This document shows positions 50,798-60,009 of a stretch of 64,000 nucleotides of DNA, piece by piece. Numbering within the stretch: the stretch's first letter is position 1; every line of letters begins with the position of its first letter. Position numbers and translations under genes: made by a program. A model generated the notes under the pieces. It was not told the origin of the DNA and made no database searches. It worked only from the letters and a program-made list of their open reading frames with translations. This DNA comes from Stigmatella aurantiaca DW4/3-1 (GTDB lineage: Bacteria > Myxococcota > Myxococcia > Myxococcales > Myxococcaceae), in NCBI RefSeq assembly GCF_000165485.1, contig NC_014623.1, positions 701,501-765,500 of the forward strand, in the 5' to 3' direction.

Positions 50798-52315
50798 ATG
50801 ACGGCCGTGGCTGCCCATTCCCTCCAGCGCATTCCCAGTGGCGTGCTCGGGCTGGATGCCATCCTCGATGGCGGTTTTCTCCAGGGGGGCACGTACATCA
50901 TCGCGGGCATGCCGGGCACCGGGAAGACCATCCTCGGCAACCAGATCTGTTTCCACCACGTCGCCCACGGGGGCCGGGCCGTCTACGTGACCTTGCTCGC
51001 GGAGACGCACGGGCGCCTGCTGGCGCACCTGCGGGGCATGGCCTTCTTCTCCGAGGAGCCGCTGGCCTCCGCGCTGCACTACGTCAGCGCCTACCGGGTG
51101 CTCACCGGGGAGGGGCTCACGGGCCTGTTGGACCTGCTGCGCAAGCTCATCCGGGAGCACCGCGCCTCCATGCTGGTGGTGGATGGGTTGGTGAGCGCCA
51201 GCGCCTCGGCCCCCAACGAGCTGGCCTTCAAGGAGTTCATCCACGAGCTCAACACGCTGGTGAGCGTCATTGGCTGTACCACGTTCCTGCTCACCAACGG
51301 CCACAGCCCCGAGGACGTTCATCCCGAGCACACCATGGTGGATGGGCTCATCGAGCTGACGGACATGCTCATCGGCGTGCGTGCCGTGCGCGAGCTCATC
51401 GTCCGGAAGTTCCGGGGCAGCGCGCACCTGCGCGGCCGGCACGTGTTCCAGATCTCCCCCCAGGGCATCACCGTGTATCCGCGCTCGGAGGCCATGCTCG
51501 CGGACCCCATCGCCGTGCCGGGCGAGTACAAGGCGCGCGCGCTGGTGGGGGTGCCGGAGCTGGACGGGATGCTGCGCGGAGGGCTGCAGCGCGGCAGCGC
51601 CACGCTCATCATGGGTCCCTCGGGCAGTGGCAAGACGCTGCTCGGCTTGCAATTTCTCTCCCATGGCGCGAACCAGGGCGAGCCCAGCCTGTACTTCGGT
51701 TTCTACGAGTCCCCGCCGCGGCTGATGGGCAAGGGGGAGTCCATTGGGCTGGACATGGCGGGGGCGATGCGCGGCGGGATGCTGGAGATGATCTGGCAGC
51801 CGCCCGTGGAGCTGGTGCTCGATGCGCTCGCGGTGAAGATCCTCTCGGCCATTCGCCGCCGGGGTGTACAGCGGCTGCTCATCGATGGGCTGGTGGGGTT
51901 CAAGGAATCCACGGTGCATCCGGAGCGCATCAACCGCTTCTTCGCCGCCTTCACCAACGAGCTGCGGGCGTTGGACGTGACGACGGTGTTCACGGAGGAG
52001 ACGCGCGTGCTCTTCGGGCCGGAGATCGAAACCCCGGTCAAGGGGCTCTCCGCGCTGGTGGAGAACCACCTCTTCCTGCGTCAGGTGGAATGGAAGGGAG
52101 AGCTGCGGCGGGTGCTCGCCATTCTCAAGACGCGAGAGAGCGGGCATGACCCCTCGCTGCGCGAGGTCATCATCAATGACCAGGGATGGCATGTGGGCGC
52201 GCGCTTCGAGGGCAAGGCCGTCCTGACGGACTCGCGCCTGCCCCGGCCTCCGAAGCGGCGTGGCTCCGGGGGGGCGAAGCTGCCCGCACGCAAGAAGCCG
52301 AGGAGGACCGAGTGA
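50798..52315 (+). CDS. KaiC-like tandem RecA-fold ATPase
   Basis: A 505-residue protein with two KaiC domains. Domain 1 (about 10-235): Walker A IIAGMPGTGKTILGNQI, MLVVDGLVSASASAP as Walker B. Domain 2 (about 245-470): Walker A IMGPSGSGKTLLGLQFLSHG, with RLLIDGLVGFKES as Walker B. This is the tandem arrangement of KaiC. Unlike cyanobacterial clocks, no kaiA or kaiB is present. A response regulator gene (52312) overlaps its stop by 4 bases, so it likely forms a signalling pair, as in other myxobacterial KaiC-like loci. ATG 50798 gives a normal N-terminus. A second pair of the same design is at 62833-64000. Confidence 0.9.
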   Translation: MTAVAAHSLQRIPSGVLGLDAILDGGFLQGGTYIIAGMPGTGKTILGNQICFHHVAHGGRAVYVTLLAETHGRLLAHLRGMAFFSEEPLASALHYVSAYRVLTGEGLTGLLDLLRKLIREHRASMLVVDGLVSASASAPNELAFKEFIHELNTLVSVIGCTTFLLTNGHSPEDVHPEHTMVDGLIELTDMLIGVRAVRELIVRKFRGSAHLRGRHVFQISPQGITVYPRSEAMLADPIAVPGEYKARALVGVPELDGMLRGGLQRGSATLIMGPSGSGKTLLGLQFLSHGANQGEPSLYFGFYESPPRLMGKGESIGLDMAGAMRGGMLEMIWQPPVELVLDALAVKILSAIRRRGVQRLLIDGLVGFKESTVHPERINRFFAAFTNELRALDVTTVFTEETRVLFGPEIETPVKGLSALVENHLFLRQVEWKGELRRVLAILKTRESGHDPSLREVIINDQGWHVGARFEGKAVLTDSRLPRPPKRRGSGGAKLPARKKPRRTE

Positions 52316-52683
52316 AAACAGTCCTCCTCGTCGACGACGAGCACGCCATCCTCGACGCGCTCTCGGGCATCCTCGCGGACGAGGGGTTCCGGGTCCTCAC
52401 GGCGGGCAACGGCCGGGAGGCGGTCGCGCGGCTGCGGGAGGAGATACCGGATGTCGCGCTCGTCGATGTGATGATGCCGGTGATGGATGGGCGGGAGTTG
52501 CTGCGGGAGATGGCCGCGGACGCGCGGTGGAAGCACGTGCCGGTGGTGTTGATGAGCGCCGTGCCGCTGGCCATTCTGAACCGGGAAGCGCCCGTCACCT
52601 GTGCGGACTTCTTCCAGAAGCCGTTTGATCTGTGGAAGCTCATCTCCCGGCTGCGGGAACTGGCCGGAGAGGGCAGCCACTAG
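52312..52683 (+). CDS. single-domain response regulator
   Basis: A 123-residue receiver domain with no output domain. KTVLLVDDEHAILDAL carries the acidic pair (D10/D11 region), DVALVDVMMPVMDG the phospho-acceptor Asp, VVLMSAVPL the Thr/Ser position, and FFQKPFDLWKLI the conserved Lys. Its GTG start overlaps the KaiC-like stop by 4 bases and is preceded by AGGAGGA. It is probably phosphorylated by an unlinked histidine kinase and works with the KaiC-like ATPase. Confidence 0.92.
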   Translation: MKTVLLVDDEHAILDALSGILADEGFRVLTAGNGREAVARLREEIPDVALVDVMMPVMDGRELLREMAADARWKHVPVVLMSAVPLAILNREAPVTCADFFQKPFDLWKLISRLRELAGEGSH

Positions 52684-52869
52684 GACCGCGTCCGCGAGGC
52701 GCTACCCGCCGCCGTGGGTCGAGGGGACCGTCGCCCGCTGGGCGCCCTGGAGGGACGCCGATTGTCCCCAAGGGTGTTGTTCCTTTGAGAGGGATGACCC
52801 GGGGTGGCTGGGTCACGCCGGTTCTAACGCGTGCCTCGATGCGTTGTTCAGGAGTGCAGGGGGCCTCGG

Positions 52870-53532
52870 CTAGAGGGTCGCGTCCATGTACGCGCGCCGG
52901 GCGGGGACCGAGTAGAAGCGGCCCTCTGGCAGCACGTAGGCGGTGAGCCGGCCGCCGTAGACGCAGCCCGAGTCCAGCCCGAGGGCATGCGGGTAGCGCT
53001 GGATGCCGCGCATCGCATCGTGCCCGAAGAGGACGAGCTCCGGCCCCCGCCAATGGCTCGCCCACGGCTCGCCCCCGTCCACCCGCTTGGAGGGCGTTCC
53101 GTCCCGGGTGATGCTGCGCAGGTTGAGCAGGTGCTCCCGGTGCTGGGATTCCAGGGGCACGCCAGGGAGCATTCCCGCGTGCACCGCCACCACGTTGAAC
53201 TCGGGCAGGCGGAGGTACAGCGGCAGGGAGGCCAGGTACGCCCAGTCCTCCGGGGCCAGCGTGTCCATCACCTGCTGGTGTTGGGGCTTGAGCTTCTTTC
53301 CGGGCTTCACATAGCCCTGGTGCCAGCGCAGCACGTGCTCATCGTGGTTGCCGCGCACGGCCAAGAGGCCCCGCTCGCGTGCCCGGGCCAGCACGCCGGC
53401 GGAGTCGGGCCCCTTGGCCACCAAGTCCCCCACGAGGACAACACGGTCACCCGGCTGCCAGCCGCACACGGCCAGCAGCGCGTCGAGCTCCTCGGCACAG
53501 CCGTGGACATCTCCGATGAACAGCGTGCGCAT
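52870..53532 (-). CDS. metallophosphoesterase, Ap4A-hydrolase/protein-phosphatase type
   Basis: A 220-residue enzyme of the PPP metallophosphatase superfamily. The three metal-binding motifs are present: FIGDVHGCAEELDALL (GDxHG), VVLVGDLVAKGPDS (GDxxxxGP, in the ApaH/PrpE form) and AVRGNHDEHVLR (GNHE-like). A fourth His block lies near FGHDAMRGI. The likely substrates are diadenosine tetraphosphate or a phosphoprotein, in the cytoplasm. It diverges from alr, the two starts being about 220 bases apart. Confidence 0.9.
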   Translation of the reverse strand: MRTLFIGDVHGCAEELDALLAVCGWQPGDRVVLVGDLVAKGPDSAGVLARARERGLLAVRGNHDEHVLRWHQGYVKPGKKLKPQHQQVMDTLAPEDWAYLASLPLYLRLPEFNVVAVHAGMLPGVPLESQHREHLLNLRSITRDGTPSKRVDGGEPWASHWRGPELVLFGHDAMRGIQRYPHALGLDSGCVYGGRLTAYVLPEGRFYSVPARRAYMDATL

Positions 53533-53753
53533 CCGCCCTGCTCCCTACCATGGAACACAAGACGCAGCAGTCGGGCGGACGTGACCCCCCCCAATCCCTG
53601 GCATGGCGGGGAAGCGCGGAGGGGTCCCGCTTGCTGACTGCCCATTCAACCAAGTCCGGAAATCCACGAACCTGGGGTCTTGGCACCCGCGTTGCTGATA
53701 GAGCGGAGGAGGCCCGGCGGGTGCGGGCGCGGGGCGACGGGAGCCCCGGGGAG

Positions 53754-54965
53754 ATGACCGTGGAGCATGGTGGTGGGAGCCGGGAGCCTGCGGCGCAGTC
53801 GTCCTGGTTGGAGCTGAGCGCGGCCAGTCTGCGGCACAACGTGGAGGTGTTCCGTGCGCTGGAGGCCACGGGCGCACCTGCCCGGGCCCTGGGCGCGGTG
53901 CTCAAGGGCAACGCTTACGGGCACGGCCTGGAGCAGGTGTTGCCGCTCGTCCATCCGCTCGTGGACATTCTCTACTTCATCACGCCCCAGGACGCGCTGG
54001 CCGTCCGGGCCTTCGAGCGGGAGCGGAAGCTGGCCCCCCGGCAGGTGTTGGTCATCGGGGCCATCTCCCCGGAGGAGGCCGTGGCGCTGGCGCGCGAGGG
54101 GGTGGACGCCGTGGTGGCCGACAGCGCCTGGGCGGAGGCAGGGCCGAGGCTGCGCGCGGCACGGTTGCAGCACCCCCTGCGGGTCCACGTCCACATCGAC
54201 ACGGGGCTGGGGCGGGAGGGCTTTACGCTGGAGCAGCTCCCCCGCGATACCGGCTTCCTGACCGAGTACCGGGATGTCTTCGAAGTGACGGGGGTGCTCA
54301 GCCACTTCGCCAACACCGAGGATGTGACGGAACAGGCCTATGCGCTGGCGCAGCTCGAGGCCTTCGAGGCGGGGACCGCCCGGCTGGTGGAACAGCTCTC
54401 CTTGAAGGGCCCGCTCCAGCGCCACATCGCCGCGAGTGCCGCGAGCTTGTCCTTGCCCCGCGCGCGCTACGAGGCGCTCCGGGTGGGGATCTCCCTGTAC
54501 GGTTTTTGGCCCTCGCCGGAGACGCGCTTGTCGACGCGGCTGGTGCTGGGGGGGCTGCCCACCCTCAAGCCCGTGCTCTCCTGGCGGTGCCGCAGCCAGG
54601 TGGTGAAGTGGCTGCCCGAAGGCAGCTATGTGGGCTACGGCTGCACGTACCGGTGCCCAGAGCCCACGCGCATCGCGGTGTTGCCCGTGGGGTACTTCGA
54701 TGGTTACCCCCGGCTGGCGTCCGGCAAGGCGCACGTGCTGGTGAATGGCCGGCGGTGCCCGGTGCTGGGCCGGGTGATGATGAACCACCTCATCGTGGAC
54801 GTGACGCGCGCCACGGCGGACGAGCGCCCCCTCACGGCGACGCTGCTGGGCCATGACGGGGGCGAGACGCTGCCGGCCGAAACGCTCGCCGGGTGGGCGC
54901 AGACGATTCACTACGAGGTGGTGACGCGTCTGGGCTCACACCTGCGGCGGGTGGTCGTGGACTGA
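53754..54965 (+). CDS. alr: alanine racemase
   Basis: A 403-residue PLP enzyme that interconverts L- and D-alanine for peptidoglycan. The catalytic Lys is Lys51 in VLKGNAYGHGLE and the opposing Tyr is likely Tyr295 in GYGCTYRCPEP, both in the usual places; YGFWPSPE and VGYFDGYPRLASGKAHVLVN are typical. The C-terminal beta domain has GRVMMNHLIVDVTRA. ATG 53754 is used; GGGGAG is close upstream. The gene ends 14 bases before the convergent acyltransferase gene, on the other strand. Confidence 0.92.
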   Translation: MTVEHGGGSREPAAQSSWLELSAASLRHNVEVFRALEATGAPARALGAVLKGNAYGHGLEQVLPLVHPLVDILYFITPQDALAVRAFERERKLAPRQVLVIGAISPEEAVALAREGVDAVVADSAWAEAGPRLRAARLQHPLRVHVHIDTGLGREGFTLEQLPRDTGFLTEYRDVFEVTGVLSHFANTEDVTEQAYALAQLEAFEAGTARLVEQLSLKGPLQRHIAASAASLSLPRARYEALRVGISLYGFWPSPETRLSTRLVLGGLPTLKPVLSWRCRSQVVKWLPEGSYVGYGCTYRCPEPTRIAVLPVGYFDGYPRLASGKAHVLVNGRRCPVLGRVMMNHLIVDVTRATADERPLTATLLGHDGGETLPAETLAGWAQTIHYEVVTRLGSHLRRVVVD

Positions 54966-54978
54966 GCCCCTTCACCGC

Positions 54979-55938
54979 TCAGGACGGCGGCGCGTACTTC
55001 CAGCGGCGGTGCAGCCACATCCACTGTTCGGGGTGCTGGCGGATGACGCGCTCGAGCGCGGCGGTGACCTGCGCGGTGTGCTCGGTGATGACGTCCTTGC
55101 CCTCCACCGGCGCGGGGGGAGGAAAGGGCCCCTCGATGTGCACGTGCATGCGCGTCCCCTCGCGGACCCCCATCACCACCCAGGCGGGCACCTGGGTGCG
55201 CTGGGCCGCGATGGCCATGGCCGGCGTGGTCGAGGCCAGCCGCCCGAAGAACGGCACGAAGACGCCCTTGCTGGGGATGGCCTGGTCCAGCAGCATGTAC
55301 ACGCTCTCGCCCCGGTGGATGGCCTCCACCGTCTCTTGCACGGCCCCGCGCGGATAGATGAGCCCCGCGCCCGAGTGCAGGCGGTTCTCTGCGATGCGCA
55401 GGTTGATGGCCCCCTTGAGCGGGCGCACCAGCGCATTGAGCGGAATCCCCCGCTGGATGAGGATTCCTCCCAGGGTCTCCCAGTTGCCGAAGTGGGCCGT
55501 GACCAGCAGGGCCCCCTTGCCCGTGGCCACGTGCGCCTGGAGGGCGTTCCACGCCTCCTGGCCCACCGTCTCCTCCTGCTCCCAGTGGGGCGGCAACCGG
55601 TCCCTGTCCGCCAGGGACTCCAGCGCCGTGCGCGCCATGGTGATGTAGACGCCCTTCGCGATGGCCCGCCGCTCTGCCTCGGAGCGCTCCGGAAGGGCGA
55701 GCGCCAGGTTCTCCAGCGCCACCCGGCGCCGGATGCCCAGCAGGTGCGCCAGTCCTCCCACGAAGTGCACGAGCACCTCCCGGGAGCGCCGGGACAGCCC
55801 CGCCAGGACGCGCAGCACGAGGTTGCTCAAAAAGCCGCTGAGCGGGCCCGGGGGCTCGCCGATGATGCGCCGCAGGTGGGGCGATGTCAGGCGGACGGAG
55901 GGCGATGAAGGAGCGGGCGGGAGGGCGGGCGAGGACAC
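54979..55938 (-). CDS. lipid A-type lysophospholipid acyltransferase (LpxL/HtrB family)
   Basis: A 319-residue membrane-associated acyltransferase of the LpxL/LpxM family, which adds a secondary acyl chain to the lipid A precursor or a related lipid. It has a hydrophobic N-terminal anchor region (SGFLSNLVLRVLAGL) and the catalytic block LLVTAHFGNWETLGGIL (an HxxxxD/E-like His with Glu), SVYMLLDQAIPSKGVFVPFFGR and the late HPEQWMWLHRRWK signature. GTG 55938 is the likely start; the very long frame beyond it is antisense to the M1 peptidase gene and is not coding. It is convergent with alr. Confidence 0.88.
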   Translation of the reverse strand: MSSPALPPAPSSPSVRLTSPHLRRIIGEPPGPLSGFLSNLVLRVLAGLSRRSREVLVHFVGGLAHLLGIRRRVALENLALALPERSEAERRAIAKGVYITMARTALESLADRDRLPPHWEQEETVGQEAWNALQAHVATGKGALLVTAHFGNWETLGGILIQRGIPLNALVRPLKGAINLRIAENRLHSGAGLIYPRGAVQETVEAIHRGESVYMLLDQAIPSKGVFVPFFGRLASTTPAMAIAAQRTQVPAWVVMGVREGTRMHVHIEGPFPPPAPVEGKDVITEHTAQVTAALERVIRQHPEQWMWLHRRWKYAPPS

Positions 55939-56022
55939 GGCGGCGCACTCCACACCGAAGCGGACAGGGCGGCAAGGCCAGCGAAGGTGAAGTCGCCGCC
56001 CCGCTGAGCTAGACCGGCCTCC

Positions 56023-58746
56023 ATGAGCCCTCCTCGCCCCTTTGCCGTTTTGCTCCTGGGTCTGCTGGTTGCCTGTGCGGGCAGTCAGCCCGCCCCCCAG
56101 GGTGCCCAGGCGCCCACCCCTCCCCGGCCGGCGCCGGTGGTTTCTCCCACGCCCCCACCAGCGCTGCGCCTGCCGGGGACCGTGCGTCCCACGGGCTATA
56201 CCGCCGAGCTCACCGTGGACCCGCAGTCGCCCACCTTCCAGGGCGTGGTGGACATCGCGCTCGACATCGCCGAGCCCACCTTGGTGATCTGGCTGCACGG
56301 CAAGGACATGACGGTGAAGGAGGCCGTCTTGACGCAGGCCGGCCAAGCCCTCGCGGCAGTGCCCACCGTGGCGCCGGGAAGCTTCCTGGGCTTCACGCTG
56401 GCGAGCCCGGCGGCCCCGGGGCCCGCGAGCCTGCGCATCACCTATGAGGCCGCTGCCTCCGTCCGGGAGGTGGAGGGGGCCTTCCGTACCCAGGAGAGCG
56501 GCGACTGGTACGTGTTCACCCAGTTCGAGCCACTGGGCGCCCGGCGCGTCTTCCCCTGCTTCGACGAGCCGGGCTTCAAGGTGCCCTGGCAGCTCTCCTT
56601 CCACGTGCCCGCGGGCAACGTGGCGGTGACGAACACGCCGCTGCTGGGCGAGGAGGCCCGGGCGGACGGGGGCCGCACCTTCCGCTTCGCGCGCACGCAG
56701 CCGCTGCCCAGCTACCTGATTGCCTTCGGGGTGGGGCCGCTCGAGTTCGTCCAGGCCGAGCCCTCGGGGAGCAAGAAGGTCCCCACGCGCATCATCACCC
56801 CCAGGGGCCGTGCCGCCGAGGCCGCCTACGCCGCCCGGGTGACGCCGCAGATCCTCGCCCAGCTGGAGGCGTACTTCGGCATGCCCTATCCGTTCGAGAA
56901 GCTGGACACCCTGGCCGTGCCCCTGCTGATGGGGGCCATGGAGCACCCGGGCCTGGTCACGTTCAACTCCGAGTTGCTGCTGGCCGCGGGGGCGGAGGAT
57001 TCGGTGGAGCACCAGCGCCGCTTCGCGGAGGTGCAGGTGCACGAGCTGGCGCACCAGTGGTTCGGCAACCTCGTCACCCTGGCCTGGTGGGATGACCTGT
57101 GGCTCAACGAGTCCTTCGCCTCGTGGATGACGCCGCGCATCGTGGAGGGCTGGCAGCCCACGTGGGACGCGATGGTGGACCGGGTGCAGAGCCGCTCGGA
57201 GGCGCTGGAGGCCGACAGCCTGGTGTCGGCGCGGCGCATCCGCCAGCCCATCGAGAACGAGGGGGACATCCGCACCGCCTTCGATGGCATCACCTATGGC
57301 AAGGGCTCGGCGGTGCTGGCCATGACGGAGGAGTGGTTGGGCCGGGACGTGTTCCAGCGCGGCATCCAGCGCTACCTGCGCGCGCACGCGGGCGGCAACG
57401 CCACGGTGGATGACTTCCTGGCGGCTTTGTCCGCGGAGGCGGGCCAGGATGTGGCGAAGGTGCTGGGCACCTTCCTGGAGCAGGGGGGCGCACCCCTCGT
57501 CACCGCCGCGCTGGACTGCTCGGGCAAGGTGCCGAAGGTGGCGCTCACCCAGCGCCGCTACCTGCCCGTGGGCTCCTCGGGAGAGGGGGCGCGCCTGTGG
57601 CGGGTGCCGCTGTGCGTCCGCTACGGGGTGAAGGCGGCGACGGGCCGGTCCTGCACGGTGCTGGAGACCGAGCGCGCGGAGCTGCCCCTGCCCGAGGCGA
57701 AGGCGTGCCCGGACTGGTTCTTCCCCAATGCCGAGGGGGCGGGTTATGTGCGGACCCAGCTGACGGGCGCGGACTGGCGCCGGCTGCTGACGGTGGCCGG
57801 CACGCGGCTGTCGCGCGCCGAGCGTGTGACGCTGCTCGGGGATGTGCGCGCGCTGGCCAAGGCCGGGCAGTTGCCCGCGGGGGATGCGCTGGCGCTGGCG
57901 GCCCGCTTCGCCGAGGACCCGGACCGGCAGGTGTTCCTCGCCTCGACGGTGCTGTTGAGCGTGGTGGACCGGCGCATGCTGTCCGAGGAGCGCCGGGCGG
58001 ACTACGCCCGGTTTTTGCGCGAGACCTATGGGCCGCGGGCCCGGAAGCTCGGCTTCGTTCCACGGGCGGGCGAGAGCGAGGACACCCGCCTGCTGCGGCC
58101 GGAGCTGTTGTTCCTGGCGGGCGTCATGGGGGAGGACCCCAAGCTTCTCTCCGAGGCGCGCAAGCTGACGGACCAGTGGCTGAAGGACCGGAGCGCGGTG
58201 GCTCCAGAGTTGGTGGAGGGGGTGCTTGGCATCACCGCCTCGCACTCGGGGCGCGAGCTGGCCCCCCAACTGCGCGCGGCCCTGAAGGCCGAGAAGGAGC
58301 GCAAGGTGCGCCGCTACCTCCTGGGCGCCCTGGGGGACATCCAGGATCCCGAGGTGATGCGCCAGCAGCTCCCGCTGGTGTTGGACCCTTCCGAGGATCC
58401 GCGCGAGACGGTCTGGATGATGTTCAGCGCTTCCCAGGAGCCGCGGACAAGCGGCGTGGTCTACAACTTCATGAAGGAGAACTACGACGCGCTGGCCGCG
58501 CGCATGCCCGAGGAGTTCGCCAGCTACATGGTCATGCTGGGAGGCGGCTTCTGTGACGTGGAGCACCGCAAGGACGTGGAGTCCTTCTTCTCGGAACGCG
58601 TGGCCCGCACGGCCAGCGGCTCGCGCAGGCTGGCCCAGACCCTGGAGCGGATCGACCTGTGCATCGCCCTGAAGCAGGCCCAGGGCGCCAGCATCGATGC
58701 CTACCTCACGAAGGGGCCCGTGAAGATGCCCCCGCCTGCCCAATAG
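56023..58746 (+). CDS. M1-family aminopeptidase, lipoprotein
   Basis: A 907-residue exported metallo-aminopeptidase. The signal ends with lipobox LVAC (MSPPRPFAVLLLGLLVAC), followed by a Pro-rich linker. Substrate-binding GAMEHPG (Glu307) precedes the zinc motif HELAH (His340, Glu341, His344) with the third ligand Glu363 in DDLWLNESFASWM, and the catalytic Tyr region near GITYGKGSAVL. The C-terminal 450 residues form the ERAP-like helical domain. It probably trims peptides in the periplasm or outside, useful for a predator. ATG 56023 is the start. Confidence 0.94.
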   Translation: MSPPRPFAVLLLGLLVACAGSQPAPQGAQAPTPPRPAPVVSPTPPPALRLPGTVRPTGYTAELTVDPQSPTFQGVVDIALDIAEPTLVIWLHGKDMTVKEAVLTQAGQALAAVPTVAPGSFLGFTLASPAAPGPASLRITYEAAASVREVEGAFRTQESGDWYVFTQFEPLGARRVFPCFDEPGFKVPWQLSFHVPAGNVAVTNTPLLGEEARADGGRTFRFARTQPLPSYLIAFGVGPLEFVQAEPSGSKKVPTRIITPRGRAAEAAYAARVTPQILAQLEAYFGMPYPFEKLDTLAVPLLMGAMEHPGLVTFNSELLLAAGAEDSVEHQRRFAEVQVHELAHQWFGNLVTLAWWDDLWLNESFASWMTPRIVEGWQPTWDAMVDRVQSRSEALEADSLVSARRIRQPIENEGDIRTAFDGITYGKGSAVLAMTEEWLGRDVFQRGIQRYLRAHAGGNATVDDFLAALSAEAGQDVAKVLGTFLEQGGAPLVTAALDCSGKVPKVALTQRRYLPVGSSGEGARLWRVPLCVRYGVKAATGRSCTVLETERAELPLPEAKACPDWFFPNAEGAGYVRTQLTGADWRRLLTVAGTRLSRAERVTLLGDVRALAKAGQLPAGDALALAARFAEDPDRQVFLASTVLLSVVDRRMLSEERRADYARFLRETYGPRARKLGFVPRAGESEDTRLLRPELLFLAGVMGEDPKLLSEARKLTDQWLKDRSAVAPELVEGVLGITASHSGRELAPQLRAALKAEKERKVRRYLLGALGDIQDPEVMRQQLPLVLDPSEDPRETVWMMFSASQEPRTSGVVYNFMKENYDALAARMPEEFASYMVMLGGGFCDVEHRKDVESFFSERVARTASGSRRLAQTLERIDLCIALKQAQGASIDAYLTKGPVKMPPPAQ

Positions 58747-58859
58747 GAGGCCGGGCCCGCCGCCCCGGGGGAAGACCCTTCATTGCCCAGGGGCGTCAGG
58801 CAGGTTTGGGGAACCATCCCTGCCTCCTCGTGTGTTGTCTGAATAGGAGGTAACGGGTC

Positions 58860-59216
58860 ATGGCCGCGTGGACGCGAACGGGCAGCGCAAGGGGCTGGCT
58901 CAAGGTCTTGTCCATGGCCGCGCTGCTGTTCCCGGCCTGGGGCCTCGCCGCGGCCCCGGGGGCTCGCTCGTTTCCCCTGACGCCGCTGGAGGAGTCCCTC
59001 GTCCTGAATCCGCAAGGCGCGCCTGCCATGGTGCGTCAGCCGGTCCTGGGCTACCTGCATGCCACCTCCGAGGGCTGGCAGCTGGTCTTCCCTCCCGCGG
59101 GGGTGTCTCGCGTGGGCCTCCAGCCCGCCCCCACGGACACGGTGGACGCGGCGCTCGAGGATCTCACCTCGAATGCCATCGCCCCCCATGCGGTCCTCTT
59201 CCGGGTGGACTTTTAG
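58860..59216 (+). CDS. small exported hypothetical protein
   Basis: A 118-residue protein with a signal peptide after a basic start (MAAWTRTGSARGWLKVLSMA, then ALLFPAWGLAAAP). The mature part is short and rich in Pro and Val (QPVLGYLHATSEGWQLVF), with no recognised domain. ATG 58860 has GGAGGTAA a few bases upstream, an excellent site, so expression is likely. It ends 21 bases before the convergent enoyl-CoA hydratase gene, with a hairpin between. Confidence 0.7.
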   Translation: MAAWTRTGSARGWLKVLSMAALLFPAWGLAAAPGARSFPLTPLEESLVLNPQGAPAMVRQPVLGYLHATSEGWQLVFPPAGVSRVGLQPAPTDTVDAALEDLTSNAIAPHAVLFRVDF

Positions 59217-59218
59217 TC

Positions 59219-59237
59219 CCCCCAGCTTCTGCGGGGG
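59219..59237. terminator. bidirectional hairpin between convergent genes
   Basis: CCCCC (59219-59223), a bulged A, GC, loop TTCT, GC and GGGGG (59233-59237) form a GC-rich hairpin in the 21 bases between the stop codons of the small exported protein gene and the enoyl-CoA hydratase gene. Its position fits a shared terminator. On the plus strand it is followed by TTACTTCTTT. Confidence 0.5.
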
Positions 59238-59987
59238 TTACTTCTTTCGGGTGAAGAAGGCAGTCAACGTCTCGCGCGCCTCATCGGAGTACAGGCGTTT
59301 GCTGAACTCGATGCCCTCCCTGCGCAGGGTGGCGTTCACCTCGGCGCGCAGGGGCTCTCGCAGCAGGCTCTTGCTCACCCGGAGTGCCTCCAGGGGCTTG
59401 GCGGCGAGGGCCTGGGCGCGCTCGGCCACCACCTCGGCGAGCTGGGCGGCGGGCACCACCCGGTTGATGAGGCCCGCGCGCAGGGCCGTGGCCGCGTCGA
59501 AGGGCTCGCCGAACAGCAGCAGCTCCGAGGCCAGCGCCATGCCCGCGTAGCGCGGGAGCAACAGGCTGGAGGCCCCCTCTGGACAGAGCCCCAGGTTGAT
59601 GAAGGGCATCGAAAAGCGGGCCCGGTCCGAGGCCACCACGTAGTCACAGTGCAGCAGCATCGTCGTGCCGATGCCCACCGCGGGCCCGTCCACCGAGGCC
59701 ACCACCGGCTTGGATTGGTTGACCAGGGCCCTCAGGAACAGGAGCGGGGGCGCGTCCTCGCCCGTGGCGGGGTTTTTGACAAAGTCGCCGATGTCATTGC
59801 CCGCGGTGAAAACATCTCCCGCGCCCGTGAGCACCACCACGTGAATGGCGGGATCCACCTCCGCCTGGCGCAGCGCCTCCGTGGCGGCCTCGTACATCGG
59901 CCGGGTGAAGGCATTCTTCTTCTCGGGCCGGTTGAAGGTGAGGGTACGGACCTTCCCTGTGTCATGTATCAACAGTGTGGTGGACAT
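59238..59987 (-). CDS. enoyl-CoA hydratase/isomerase family protein
   Basis: A 249-residue crotonase-fold enzyme. VLTGAGDVFTAGNDIGDFVK provides the first oxyanion loop and VASVDGPAVGIGTTMLLHCD the second; FINLGLCPEGASSLLLPRY follows. The Glu pair of classical hydratases is only partly visible (CPEGASS has one Glu at the usual second-Glu place), so it may be an isomerase or hydratase of unusual substrate. It is cytoplasmic. The N-terminus STTLLIHDTGKVRTLTFNRP is standard. It is followed by, but not clearly co-transcribed with, the 60010 gene. Confidence 0.88.
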   Translation of the reverse strand: MSTTLLIHDTGKVRTLTFNRPEKKNAFTRPMYEAATEALRQAEVDPAIHVVVLTGAGDVFTAGNDIGDFVKNPATGEDAPPLLFLRALVNQSKPVVASVDGPAVGIGTTMLLHCDYVVASDRARFSMPFINLGLCPEGASSLLLPRYAGMALASELLLFGEPFDAATALRAGLINRVVPAAQLAEVVAERAQALAAKPLEALRVSKSLLREPLRAEVNATLRREGIEFSKRLYSDEARETLTAFFTRKK

Positions 59988-60009
59988 GGCCTGAAACCTA
60001 GCACCAGAT

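Noticed and set aside
54979-58743. Very long minus-strand frame of over 1200 codons
   Set aside because: Only the last 319 codons (LpxL-type acyltransferase) are real; the rest is exactly antisense to the M1 peptidase gene and is a GC-bias shadow.
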